Positions 22,554 to 31,335 of a stretch of DNA of 64,000 nucleotides are shown one piece after another; position 1 is the first letter of the stretch; each line of letters begins with the position of its first letter. The stretch is taken from NCBI RefSeq assembly GCF_000155635.1, contig NZ_DS990556.1:248001-312000 (forward strand), written 5' to 3'. The DNA comes from Cyanobium sp. PCC 7001 (lineage in GTDB: Bacteria > Cyanobacteriota > Cyanobacteriia > PCC-6307 > Cyanobiaceae). The notes beneath the pieces were generated by a model that saw only the letters and a program-made list of their open reading frames with translations, had not been told where the DNA came from and did not search any database. The translations under genes and the position numbers were made by a program.

Positions 22554-24698
22554 ATGGCTGGCCCCAACGCAGTGTCGTCTGAACCCAACGACCGTCTCCT
22601 GCGTCTGGCGCCCCACCTGGTGGGGCGCTCCCGCAGAGGTGTCGTCGGCAGCAGCCGCTATGCCCGCCGCCTACGGGACAGGATCCGCACGGCGGCGGCT
22701 GATCCGGAGCAGAGCCCCCTGTTGATCAGCGGCGAGCCCGGCCTCGAGAAGGACAACATCGCCGCCCTGATCCATTTCGGCTCCCGCCAGCGGCGTGAGC
22801 TGATGCTGAGGCTGGACGGTGCCACCCTCAAGGCCGACGGCTCGACCCTGTTCGGCAGCAGCGGATCCGATGGTGTCGACTCGCTGCTGGATTGCCTCGG
22901 TTCGGGGTCTCTGTTGATCGACAAGGTGGATCAGGCGCCCGAGGTGTTGCTGCCGGCGCTGCTGGAGCTGGCCGCCACCGGCCAATGGCGCGCCCCTGGA
23001 CCCGACAGCAGCGAGCGCCGCTTCCCGGGCCGGGTGTTCTTCACGGCCGAGCGGGCCCTGCCCCGGTTCGACCGTGTCTGCACCCTGATCCGGGTGCCGC
23101 CGCTGCGGGTGCGGCGCCAGGACCTGGGGGAATGGCTGCGGTACGTGGTGCGCCTGCGGGCCCGCAAACTGGGCTGGTCGCCGGCTCCGACGGTGAGCGA
23201 GGCGGCCGTGAAGCGCCTGCAGAACTACGACTTCCCCAACAACCTGCGGGAACTCGATGAACTGGTGAACCGTGCCCTGCAGCAGTGCCGCCGCGAGGGC
23301 ACCGAGCAGGCCATGCAGGGGCATGGCGCTTCCCAGGTGCTGCCCGACGACGTGTTCTGGACCCCATCGCGACCGGCCCGGTTGCGGTTCGATCTCTGGC
23401 GCTGGAAACCGGGGCTCCGGTACCGGATGCGCGCGCCGGAGCTGTGGAACACCCTGCTGTTCGGCCTGGTGAGCTGGCTGTTCGTGCTGGTGAACCTGTG
23501 GCTCTGGCAGGGCCCCCAGGACCGGGCCCACAACGGGGGCCTCAACCTGTTCTGGGCCTGGTGGTGGCCCCTGATCCTGCTGGGCTATCCCCTGGTGGGC
23601 CGCCTGTGGTGTTCGTTCTGTCCCTTCATGGTGTGGGGGGAGATCGTCCAGCGCCTGGCCCGCACCCTGGGCTGGCGGCCGCGGCCCTGGCCCCGCGGCG
23701 ACACCGACCGCTGGGGGGCGCCCGCCCTGGCCGCTGGATTCGCGGCGATCCTGCTCTGGGAGGAACTGGCCGATCTGGAGAACACGGCCTGGCTCAGCAG
23801 CTGTCTGCTGTTGCTGATTACCGCGGGCGCCGTGGTTGGGTCACTGGCCTTCGAGAAGCGGTTCTGGTGCCGCTACCTCTGTCCGGTGGGCGGCATGAAC
23901 GGCCTGTTCGCCAAGCTCTCGATCCTCGAACTGCGGGCCCAGGGGGGCACCTGCAGCGGCAGCTGCAGCAGCTACGCCTGCTTCAAGGGAGGCCCTGCCG
24001 AGGGGGAAGGCCTGGCCACGGCGGGCTGCCCGCTCGGCACCCACCCCGCCCATCTGGAGGACAACCGCAACTGCGTGCTCTGCCTCACCTGCGCCCAGGC
24101 CTGTCCCCACCGCTCGGTGCAGCTGCGGCTGCGGCCCCCCGCCGCCGATCTCCAGCGCGACATGGCCCCGCCCTGGGGCGAGACCGGCCTGATCCTCGTG
24201 CTGGCCGGCGGCGTGTGCCTGCACAACTGGCAGCGGCTGCTGGGCTGGTGGAGCCTGGCGCCGGCGTCGCTGCAGGCCGGCCCCCTGCTGCCCCGGCTGG
24301 CCTTCGGCGGCCTGGCCCTGGCCGTGCCATCCCTGCTCTTCCTCGGCCTGCGGCCCTGGCTGCCGCGGCACCAGGCGCGGCTGCTGCTCTACGCCCTGCT
24401 GCCCCTGCTCTGGGGGGTGCTGCTGGCCCGTCATCTCCCCGTGGGCATGGAGGAAGCGGGCCTGCTGCTGCCCGTGAGCCTGGGCGGCGTGGACGGGACC
24501 TTCGCCCTGCCGCTGCCCAGCTGGAGCGCCGACGGCCATGTGGTGGCGTTCTGCCAGAGCGCGGCGGTGGGCCTGGGCGCTCTGGGATCGCTGGTGCTGC
24601 TGCTGCGCGTTCTGCTCGATCGCGGGCCGCGCCTGCTGCTCGGAACCGGCCTGGTGCTGGCGCTGGCCGGCCTGGGCCGTTGGCTGGTGGCGGCGTAG
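22554..24698 (+). CDS. fusion of degenerate NtrC-like AAA+ domain and polyferredoxin membrane protein
   Basis: A 714-residue protein in two halves. Residues about 25-260 look like the AAA+ domain of sigma-54 activators: a P-loop remnant GEPGLEKD at 60-67, a Walker B remnant LLIDKVDQ and the sensor-2 region FPNNLRELDELVNRAL. The Lys-Ser/Thr of Walker A and the Walker B Glu are lost and no GAFTGA loop is visible, so ATP hydrolysis and sigma-54 contact are unlikely. Residues about 285-714 have many membrane helices and NapH/NosR-like Cys motifs: CSFCP, RYLCPVGG, CSGSC and CVLCLTCAQACP (4Fe-4S). It probably moves electrons at a membrane under control of the soluble pseudo-AAA+ part. Function is unknown. 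Confidence 0.85.
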   Translation: MAGPNAVSSEPNDRLLRLAPHLVGRSRRGVVGSSRYARRLRDRIRTAAADPEQSPLLISGEPGLEKDNIAALIHFGSRQRRELMLRLDGATLKADGSTLFGSSGSDGVDSLLDCLGSGSLLIDKVDQAPEVLLPALLELAATGQWRAPGPDSSERRFPGRVFFTAERALPRFDRVCTLIRVPPLRVRRQDLGEWLRYVVRLRARKLGWSPAPTVSEAAVKRLQNYDFPNNLRELDELVNRALQQCRREGTEQAMQGHGASQVLPDDVFWTPSRPARLRFDLWRWKPGLRYRMRAPELWNTLLFGLVSWLFVLVNLWLWQGPQDRAHNGGLNLFWAWWWPLILLGYPLVGRLWCSFCPFMVWGEIVQRLARTLGWRPRPWPRGDTDRWGAPALAAGFAAILLWEELADLENTAWLSSCLLLLITAGAVVGSLAFEKRFWCRYLCPVGGMNGLFAKLSILELRAQGGTCSGSCSSYACFKGGPAEGEGLATAGCPLGTHPAHLEDNRNCVLCLTCAQACPHRSVQLRLRPPAADLQRDMAPPWGETGLILVLAGGVCLHNWQRLLGWWSLAPASLQAGPLLPRLAFGGLALAVPSLLFLGLRPWLPRHQARLLLYALLPLLWGVLLARHLPVGMEEAGLLLPVSLGGVDGTFALPLPSWSADGHVVAFCQSAAVGLGALGSLVLLLRVLLDRGPRLLLGTGLVLALAGLGRWLVAA

Positions 24699-24706
24699 GC
24701 CCGGTG

Positions 24707-25102
24707 TCAGGCGTTGGCCCGCTTTGGCTCGGCCCTGCCCGGTCGCTGCCAGCGGCCGCTGGCAATGCGGGGCGAGTGGCGCACCTGATGGGGCCTGCCG
24801 AGGTACACCCAGGCCCGACCGCCGCAGCGGAGGGGCAGCCAGTGACGTTCGAACAGCCGGGGGGCGCCCTCCAGGCGGTCCAGAGCTTCCAGCGTGGCGG
24901 CCCGCACCGTGAACAGCTCGCCGTGGACGAGCGATGGGTCTGTGGGGAGGGGCGCCAGCACCGCCATGGGGAAGGGGCCCAGGTCGTAGAGGCAGGCCCC
25001 GGGCAGCGCCGTATCGGCCAGGTAGCGCTCCTCCCGCAGCCAGCTGTGGTTGGCCATGCCCCGCTTGAGGGTGCCGTAGACGAACACCGGCTGCCCGTTC
25101 AC
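24707..25102 (-). CDS. gamma-glutamylcyclotransferase-like (AIG2 family) protein
   Basis: A 131-residue protein with the GGCT-like fold: FVYGTLKRGMANH binds the gamma-glutamyl group, and the catalytic Glu is in ALDRLEGAPRLFERH. Family members cyclise gamma-glutamyl amines or amino acids to 5-oxoproline. In an organism with two GlnT-type gamma-glutamyl ligases such an activity could recycle gamma-glutamyl amines, but the gene is far from them. The basic C-terminal tail (GRWQRPGRAEPKRANA) is unusual. Confidence 0.82.
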   Translation of the reverse strand: MNGQPVFVYGTLKRGMANHSWLREERYLADTALPGACLYDLGPFPMAVLAPLPTDPSLVHGELFTVRAATLEALDRLEGAPRLFERHWLPLRCGGRAWVYLGRPHQVRHSPRIASGRWQRPGRAEPKRANA

Positions 25103-25144
25103 GCCACCCTGCCTCGATAATGGCTCCAGTGTGCTTGCGCTGTG

Positions 25145-25225
25145 ATGACCCTGGCCCTGTTGCTGGCGCTGGCCGGATCGCTCGGGCTGATGGCCTACAT
25201 CGTGCGGAGGCTGGAGAAGGCCTGA
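25145..25225 (+). CDS. possible 26-residue single-span membrane peptide
   Basis: ATG at 25145 gives 26 codons encoding a hydrophobic helix (LALLLALAGSLGLMAYIV) followed by a basic/acidic tail (RRLEKA). This is the shape of small cyanobacterial photosynthetic or NDH-1 subunits, but I do not recognise it as a known one. It fits neatly between two divergent and convergent genes. It is too short for certainty. Confidence 0.4.
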   Translation: MTLALLLALAGSLGLMAYIVRRLEKA

Positions 25226-25243
25226 GCGGCGCCGAGGACCCGC

Positions 25244-27217
25244 TCAGCTGGAGCTGCGTGGGCTGGGCTCCGCCAGGTGCACCTGCTCACCGGGGGTGCG
25301 TTTGGCCACGTACATGGCGTTGTCGGCGGCCACCAGCAGGGCATCGATGGTGTGACCGTGATCGGGGAAACGGGCGATGCCCACACTCGCCGAGAGCGCG
25401 ATCCCCGAGCCCAGATCCCCGAGGGAGCTGCCGCACACCTCCGCCAGCTTGGTGGCGAGGGTGACCAGTTCATTCAGGCTGCCGGCATCGGGCACCAGCA
25501 CCACGAACTCATCGCCCCCCTGGCGGCAGAGCAGGTCGCTCTGGCGCAACACCTCCTGCAGCCGCTGCCCCACCAGCTGCAGCACCCGGTCGCCCACGGC
25601 ATGGCCGTAGCGGTCGTTCACCTCCTTGAACCCATCGAGATCGAGGTAGAGCAGGCCGATGGCGCGTCCGTAGCGTTTGGCCAGCGCCAGATCCCGCTCC
25701 AGCTGCTGCATCAACTGGGCCCGGTTGGCCAGGCCGGTTAGGGGGTCATGCAGCGCCTGGTGCCGCACCATCTCCTCGGCGGCGTGGCGTTCGGTGATGT
25801 CCTGCAGGAAACCCACCAGGTAGCGGGGCCTGAGGGCCTCGTCGCGCACGGTGGAGATCGCCAGGTGATGGCGGCGGATCTCGCCGCTGCGCACCCGGTT
25901 CCAGAGGTCACCCTGCCAGTGCCCGCGCTGCAGCACCGCCTGCCAGAGCTCGTGGTAGAACTCCGGCCCGTGGCGGCCTGATTTGAGCAGGTCGGCCCTC
26001 TGCGCCTGGATCTCCGAGAGGCGATAGCCCGTGAGCTGGGTGAAGGCGTTGTTGGCCATCAGGATCCGGCCCTCCGGGTCGGTCACCACGATGCCCTGGT
26101 CACTGGCGTCGAACACCGTGCTGGCCAGGGCCCGCTCCTTGGCCGCCTCCTCGCTCACGGCCAGGGCTTCGCGGGTGGTGCGCTGGTTGATGGCCAGCAG
26201 GTGGGCGGCCATGGCGGCCACCAGGCTGGCGCTTGCGCCACAGATCAGCACGGCCCAGAAGGTGGGGCTGAGGCCATAGCGGTTTCCCTGCCCTGACCCG
26301 AGGCTCACCTGCACCCCCCAGCGCCTGCCGGCCAGCTCCAGGGTCTCCTCGGCGTCGGTGGGTCGCTCCCAGATGTCACGCCCCTGTTTCGCTGTGGTGT
26401 AGAGCAGCGAGGCCGGCTCGCCACTGGTGCGGTCGATGACGCGGACCGTGGCCCCGGCCAGCGCGGCCTGGTTCACCGTGGCCAGCACCCCATCGAACAG
26501 GTCCTTGAGCGCCATCGGGGCGTAGGCCCACCCCTGCAAGGCGTCGCCGTTCTTCTGGATCGGCATGAACAGCACCACGCCGGGGGGGTCGTCGGCCAGA
26601 GGGCGCTGCTCCAGCCCCAGCTTCACCTTCCCCGAGAGGGTGGCGGATCCGGTCCGGTCCGCCGTCTGCATGGCCCGTTGCAGCATCGGCCTGGTGGCCA
26701 TGTCGAAGCCCAGGGCCTGCCGATTGACCACGTTCTCGGGCTCCAGAAATTCGATCGCGCTGTAGGTGGGCCTCGGCCCGGGGGGCTTCACCCGGAAGTC
26801 CGCAAAACCCTCGGTGCGCATCCGGGCCTCAAACGGGGCCACCTGGGCGGGGGTGAGGAGGCGGGCGAAACCGAGCCCCTGCAGGCCACCGTTCGCATCC
26901 CGGCCGCTCGAGGGGATGGCGAGCGTGGCATAGAAGCGACCAAATTCCGCCCGGGTGACCGTGCTGGAGGCCTGGAACAGGGCCACCACGGAGGCGAGGG
27001 CGGCGGCGTTCACCTCCAGCCTGGCGTGGATCGCATCACTCACCTGGGTGAGCAAGCTGCTTTCCTGCCTGGCGTACTGCGCCACGCCGAAGCGGCGGGT
27101 GAGCTCGCTGATGGCGGCCGTGGCCACGAGCCCACTCAGCAGCACGGCCGCGGCCAGGCGCTCGATGTGCCAGGACCTGACAGCATCCAGCCAGGCTCTG
27201 GGGGCCGGATCCGGCAT
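25244..27217 (-). CDS. CHASE-PAS-GGDEF diguanylate cyclase
   Basis: A 657-residue membrane sensor. A first transmembrane helix lies near residues 20-38, then a periplasmic CHASE-like domain (about 45-310, with GLQGLGFARLL), a second helix near 325-345, a PAS domain (VFDASDQGIVVTDPEGRIL) with PAC (YLVGFLQDITERHAAEE), and a GGDEF domain. The active site GGDEF is intact (CRQGGDEFVVL), with an inhibitory I-site RQSD five residues before it. It should synthesise c-di-GMP in response to an extracytoplasmic ligand. No EAL domain is attached; the stand-alone EAL protein at 18680-19561 could be a counterpart. Confidence 0.92.
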   Translation of the reverse strand: MPDPAPRAWLDAVRSWHIERLAAAVLLSGLVATAAISELTRRFGVAQYARQESSLLTQVSDAIHARLEVNAAALASVVALFQASSTVTRAEFGRFYATLAIPSSGRDANGGLQGLGFARLLTPAQVAPFEARMRTEGFADFRVKPPGPRPTYSAIEFLEPENVVNRQALGFDMATRPMLQRAMQTADRTGSATLSGKVKLGLEQRPLADDPPGVVLFMPIQKNGDALQGWAYAPMALKDLFDGVLATVNQAALAGATVRVIDRTSGEPASLLYTTAKQGRDIWERPTDAEETLELAGRRWGVQVSLGSGQGNRYGLSPTFWAVLICGASASLVAAMAAHLLAINQRTTREALAVSEEAAKERALASTVFDASDQGIVVTDPEGRILMANNAFTQLTGYRLSEIQAQRADLLKSGRHGPEFYHELWQAVLQRGHWQGDLWNRVRSGEIRRHHLAISTVRDEALRPRYLVGFLQDITERHAAEEMVRHQALHDPLTGLANRAQLMQQLERDLALAKRYGRAIGLLYLDLDGFKEVNDRYGHAVGDRVLQLVGQRLQEVLRQSDLLCRQGGDEFVVLVPDAGSLNELVTLATKLAEVCGSSLGDLGSGIALSASVGIARFPDHGHTIDALLVAADNAMYVAKRTPGEQVHLAEPSPRSSS

Positions 27218-27263
27218 GGTGGGGATCGGAATGGGCAGCGGTCCACCCTGTAGCAGTCAATAG

Positions 27264-29747
27264 CTAGCAGCCTTCCTGCCGTTCGGCTTGCTCCCGCAGC
27301 CGTTGCAGCCGTGCCAGCAGGGATTCATTGCTCATCCGGTTGTTCAGCCGCTCCGCCAGCAACGGGAAGGCCAGCGGTCCGGGCCGGGGGGTGCGTTGCA
27401 GCAGCAGCCGGCAGCCCATCAGCCGTTGCAGGGCCTCGGCGATGCGGGGCAGCTCCAGCTGCTCCCCCAGCACCTCGGCGCGGGCCTGGGCCAGCAGCAG
27501 ATTGCCGGGCTCGTGCCGCTGGAACACATCGAACAGCAGGGCGGCGCTGATCTGGAGCTGACCGCCCGTGCGGGCCTGTCCGGGGTAGCCGTTGACCACC
27601 AGGCCGCTGATCTGGGCGATGGCCCGGAAGCGCCGCCGGCTCAGCTCCGACACGTTGATGGCCTGCTCCAGGTGGGCCTCCAGCTCGCTGGTGTCGAGCA
27701 GGGCATCGGCATGCTCCTCGAACAGCGCCTCGAAGCGGTAGCCCCGCGGTGCCAGCAGCTCGAAGCCGTAATCGTTCACCGACACGGTGATGGTGGTGGG
27801 GGCGTGGCGGGCCAGCCGCCAGGCCCAGAGAAAGCCGATCCCCTCGTGCACGAACCGGCCCTCGAAGGGGTAGGCATAGAGGTGGCTGCCTTCCCGGCTG
27901 CTGCACAGCTCCACCAGGAATTCCGTGCTGCGGGGCAGGGCCGAGAGCTCGGCCTGGCGGCGGAGCAGGGGCTCGAGGGCCTGGAGTTCCGGTGTGTCCA
28001 GGGCGGTGGTGTCCTCCGCGGCCAGGGCCCGGGCGGCCCGGTCCACCTCCTGGCGCAGGTGGTGGCTGAGCAGGTCGGAGAGGGCCATCTGGCCGCCGGC
28101 CCAGGCGGGCACGGCCTGGCTCTTGCGGGTGGTGGCCTTCACCTGGGCCGTCATCTCCCGCAGCCGCACGAATTCCAGCTGCCGCCCGGCGAAGAAGAAC
28201 ACATCGCCCGGCTTGAGCCGGCTGATGAAGGTCTCCTCCACATGGCCCAGCACTGCCCCGCGCACCACCCGCACCGTGACGGCACGATCGGCGGTGATCG
28301 TGCCGATGTTGACCCGGTGCAGCCGGGCGATGGCCGGTTCGCTCACCACCAGCCGCTCCGCCTGGCCCTGCTCCACCCGCCTGAGCTTGCGGTAGCGGGG
28401 ATAGGCGCCCAGGCAGTCGCCCCCCTGTTCAAGAAACCGTAGGCACCAGCGCCAGCTGGCCTCAGGGAGGTGGCGGTAGCTCCAGGCGCTGCGCACCGTG
28501 GCCAGCTCCTCCTCGGGATGGAAGCCGGGGCCGCAGGCCAGGCTGGTGAGGTGCTGGAGCAGCACGTCGATCGGGGCCTGCGGCGGGCGACGCTCCTCCA
28601 CCAGGCCCTCGGCCAGGCCGCGCCGCATGGCGCTCACCTCCAGCAGCTCGAGGGCGTTGGTGGGCATGAACAGCACCTGGGAGGTGCCGCCGGGGAGATG
28701 GGCGCTGCGGCCGGCCCGCTGCAGCAGCCGCGCCAGGTTCTTGGCGCTGCCGATCTGCACCACCCGCTCCACCGGCTGGAAGTCCACGCCCAGGTCCAGG
28801 GAGCTGGTGCACACCACCCAGCGCAGGCCGCCGGCCTTCACGCCGGCCTCGATCGCCTCCCGCTCGGCCCGGTCGATGGCGCTGTGGTGCAGCGCCAGGG
28901 CCCCCTCCATCTCCGGGCAGGCGTAGCGCAGGCACTGGTGCCAGCGCTCAGCCTGGTTGCGGGTGTTGGTGAACAGCAGCGTGGACACGCTGGGCTCGAG
29001 GGCCGCCACCAGCTCCTCGTACATGCGCAGCCCCAGATGCCCGGCCCAGGGGAAGCCGTCGATCCGCTCCGGCACCAGGCTGCGGATGGCGGTATCGCGC
29101 CGCAGCCTGGCCGTGATCAGCACGGGGTCGGGGCCATCGCCCACGGCCGCCCGTGCCGCCGTTTCGAGGTTGCCGATCGTGGCGCTGATGGCCCAGGTGC
29201 GCAGCCCGGGGCACTGCCGCCGCAGCCAGCTCAGGGCCAGCTCGCACTGGGAGCCCCGCTTGCCGCCCATCAGTTCGTGCCATTCATCCAGCACCACCGC
29301 CTCCAGGCCGCCGAACAGCTCCTCGGCCCTGGGGTTGGCCAGCAGCAGGCAGAGGGATTCCGGGGTGGTGATCAGGATCTCGGGCGGGCGCCGCAGCTGC
29401 CGGGTGCGTTCACTGCCGGGGGTGTCGCCATTGCGGACCCCCAGCCGCAGCGGCCAGCCCATGGCGTTGATCGGTGCCTGGATCGCCGCCGCCAGGTCGC
29501 GGCTCAGGGCCCGCAGGGGGGTGAGGTAGAGCAGGCGAAGGCCGGGCCGGGGATCCGCCAGCATCCGGGCGATCGGCCCCATCACCGCCGCGTAGGTCTT
29601 GCCGGAGCCGGTGGGCACCTGGATCAGGCCCGACTGCCCCTGCAGGTAGGCCTTCCAGCACTGGCGCTGGAACGGCATCGGCCGCCAGCCCTGCCGGCGG
29701 AACCACTCCTCGACGGGCGCCAGCTGCGCCTGGATGGATGGCCTCAC
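27264..29747 (-). CDS. ligase-associated DNA damage response DEXH-box helicase (Lhr-like)
   Basis: An 827-residue superfamily 2 helicase. Motif I is VPTGSGKTYA (residues about 41-50), motif II is LDEWHE (DEXH), motif III is AISATIG, with LFTNTRNQAE, then CTSSLDLGVDF and QRAGRSAHLPGG as motifs V and VI, followed by the long winged-helix/Lhr core C-terminal region. Length and domain order match the DEXH helicase of the ligase-associated repair set, whose ligase (33535-35280) and PdeM (21645-22292) are encoded nearby. Likely role: ATP-driven strand separation or translocation during repair of DNA damage. Confidence 0.9.
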   Translation of the reverse strand: MRPSIQAQLAPVEEWFRRQGWRPMPFQRQCWKAYLQGQSGLIQVPTGSGKTYAAVMGPIARMLADPRPGLRLLYLTPLRALSRDLAAAIQAPINAMGWPLRLGVRNGDTPGSERTRQLRRPPEILITTPESLCLLLANPRAEELFGGLEAVVLDEWHELMGGKRGSQCELALSWLRRQCPGLRTWAISATIGNLETAARAAVGDGPDPVLITARLRRDTAIRSLVPERIDGFPWAGHLGLRMYEELVAALEPSVSTLLFTNTRNQAERWHQCLRYACPEMEGALALHHSAIDRAEREAIEAGVKAGGLRWVVCTSSLDLGVDFQPVERVVQIGSAKNLARLLQRAGRSAHLPGGTSQVLFMPTNALELLEVSAMRRGLAEGLVEERRPPQAPIDVLLQHLTSLACGPGFHPEEELATVRSAWSYRHLPEASWRWCLRFLEQGGDCLGAYPRYRKLRRVEQGQAERLVVSEPAIARLHRVNIGTITADRAVTVRVVRGAVLGHVEETFISRLKPGDVFFFAGRQLEFVRLREMTAQVKATTRKSQAVPAWAGGQMALSDLLSHHLRQEVDRAARALAAEDTTALDTPELQALEPLLRRQAELSALPRSTEFLVELCSSREGSHLYAYPFEGRFVHEGIGFLWAWRLARHAPTTITVSVNDYGFELLAPRGYRFEALFEEHADALLDTSELEAHLEQAINVSELSRRRFRAIAQISGLVVNGYPGQARTGGQLQISAALLFDVFQRHEPGNLLLAQARAEVLGEQLELPRIAEALQRLMGCRLLLQRTPRPGPLAFPLLAERLNNRMSNESLLARLQRLREQAERQEGC

Positions 29748-29760
29748 CCCGGGCGGCGCC

Positions 29761-29970
29761 TCAGGTGGCGATCACGGTGACCACCACCGCCGCCACGGCC
29801 AGAATCACGGCAGCCAGCACCAGGCCGGCGGCCACGTTGCCCTGGCGGATCTCGGCGCGGTAGTCGATCGGGGCGAGCCGGTCGAACAGCACGATGCCGG
29901 CGTAGATGAGCACAACGCCCACCACGGTCCACCCCACGGTGAAAAGCAGCTGGAGGAGGGGACGGGTCAT
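29761..29970 (-). CDS. DUF350 family small membrane protein
   Basis: A 69-residue protein with two membrane helices (LLFTVGWTVVGVVLIYAGIV and the C-terminal AAVILAVAAVVVTVIAT), joined by the DUF350-type loop FDRLAPIDYRAEIRQGNVAAGL. It is a single two-helix unit, half the size of the usual four-helix DUF350 protein. It is divergently placed, 75 bases from a plus-strand group with an aminopropyltransferase-like gene and a DUF4178 gene, a neighbourhood recurring in bacteria. Molecular function is unknown. Confidence 0.8.
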   Translation of the reverse strand: MTRPLLQLLFTVGWTVVGVVLIYAGIVLFDRLAPIDYRAEIRQGNVAAGLVLAAVILAVAAVVVTVIAT

Positions 29971-30045
29971 CGGTGGGGACAGGTGCGGTGAAGCGCGGCA
30001 CCACCCCTAGGGTACGCAGGTCCGCCCGACCGGCCCTGCCGCGCG

Positions 30046-31095
30046 ATGCCGCCGCCCGTCACCCCCAGTGCCGTGGTGCGCTGGCCTCAGCTGGCGGTGC
30101 TGCTGCCCCTGCTGCCGCTGCTGGTGCTGCTGGCCTCGCTGCTCACCCCCCGCCAGCGGCAGCTGCTGATCCTCGATGACGCCGTGCCGGTGCTGAGCCA
30201 GCCGTTCCGGCTGGAGGCCGGCTGGCTGGGCAGCCCGCGGCTGGATCTGCGGGCCGAGCTTCCCCCCAACAGCGCCATGGCGCTGGCGGTGGATCTTCTC
30301 GATGGGGCCGGCCGGCCGGTGCTGCAGCTGAGCAAGGAGGGCTGGCGGGAACTCGGCACCTGGCGGGAGGACGGCGAGAGCGGCACCTACGACGAGCAGG
30401 ACGCCGACTTGGTGCTGACGCTGCGGCCTCCCGCCAGCGGTGCCTACCGATTGCAGCTGGTGCGGGAGGAGCTGGAGGGCGCCACGGGTGTGGAGGTGCC
30501 CGGACCGTTGCGGGTATGGCTCCATGTGCGCAACCACAGCGTGGACCGGGGCCTGCTGCTGATCACGGCCTTCTGCAGTGCCCTGGTGGCCAGGATGCTG
30601 TGGGCGGCGGTGTATGGCGACTGCCGTCTGCGCCGGCGGGTGCGCGGTGACGACGCCACCCTGGCGCTTCGTGAGGTGCTCGGCGGTGCGGGCCTGCTGC
30701 GGGTGGTGGTGCGCGCCCGCTACGAGGAGCCCTTTCACCCGCCGCTCCCCCGCCGGCCTCCGCCGGCCGAGGTACCCCTGGAGCTCCGCGTCACCGATGC
30801 CCGGGGCCGGGTGCTGCTCCAGGAGACACGCACCGCGTGTCTCCGGCACTGGAGCGGGGAGGACGACAGCTGGTGGACCGTGACCAGCCGCTGGCATCTG
30901 CACCTGGCCGAACCCGGGAGCGTGCGGGTCTGGACCGCCCTGCCGGCGGAGCTGGCCGGGGGTGGGCTGGAGCTCGAATGGATCGATCTGCTGCTGGAGG
31001 ACGGAGTGGTCACCCCCTGGCTGGTGCCGGCCACGGCGCTGGCCGCTCCCGGGCTGCAGGCCGGCGTGGAAGGGACGGCCGCTGCGGGGAGCTAG
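30046..31095 (+). CDS. membrane-anchored protein of the DUF350/DUF4178 locus, unknown function
   Basis: A 349-residue protein with a strong N-terminal hydrophobic helix (LAVLLPLLPLLVLLASLL), an extracytoplasmic beta-rich domain of about 140 residues (FRLEAGWLGSPRLDLRAELP onward), a second helix near 180-195 (GLLLITAFCSALVARMLWA) and a C-terminal beta-rich part. It is the first plus-strand gene of a unit that continues with a small protein, an aminopropyltransferase-like protein and a DUF4178 protein. No known catalytic motif is seen. I do not recognise the family. Confidence 0.75.
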   Translation: MPPPVTPSAVVRWPQLAVLLPLLPLLVLLASLLTPRQRQLLILDDAVPVLSQPFRLEAGWLGSPRLDLRAELPPNSAMALAVDLLDGAGRPVLQLSKEGWRELGTWREDGESGTYDEQDADLVLTLRPPASGAYRLQLVREELEGATGVEVPGPLRVWLHVRNHSVDRGLLLITAFCSALVARMLWAAVYGDCRLRRRVRGDDATLALREVLGGAGLLRVVVRARYEEPFHPPLPRRPPPAEVPLELRVTDARGRVLLQETRTACLRHWSGEDDSWWTVTSRWHLHLAEPGSVRVWTALPAELAGGGLELEWIDLLLEDGVVTPWLVPATALAAPGLQAGVEGTAAAGS

Positions 31096-31101
31096 ATCTC
31101 G

Positions 31102-31335
31102 GTGGTGGAACGCTCCCTGATCCTCGGCCTGCTGCTGGCCTCGGTGCTGATCGGCACCGGGCTCGCCATCACCCGGCCCCTGCTGTACCGGCTGGGGCAG
31201 GAGGGGGCTCCCCGGGCCAGTTCCTCCAGCGGCGTGAACTACCGGGGCCGCTACCGCGGTGGGCTCTGGACGGCCACGCCCCGCCGCCGTGACTGGGGAG
31301 GATTCCAGGGCCGCGGGCCCGGCGGCGCCAAGTGA
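31102..31335 (+). CDS. small single-span membrane protein
   Basis: A 77-residue product from a GTG at 31102, 6 bases after the previous gene. One hydrophobic helix (LILGLLLASVLIGTGLAI) is followed by a low-complexity tail rich in Gly, Arg and Ser (GVNYRGRYRGGLW, FQGRGPGGAK). Its stop overlaps the start of the next gene, supporting a real coupled gene. Function is unknown; it resembles small membrane proteins seen beside DUF350 and aminopropyltransferase genes. Confidence 0.65.
   Translation: MVERSLILGLLLASVLIGTGLAITRPLLYRLGQEGAPRASSSSGVNYRGRYRGGLWTATPRRRDWGGFQGRGPGGAK

Noticed and set aside
22554-24698. Functional sigma-54 activator
   Set aside because: Walker A and B residues and the GAFTGA loop are missing, and cyanobacteria are not known to use sigma-54.
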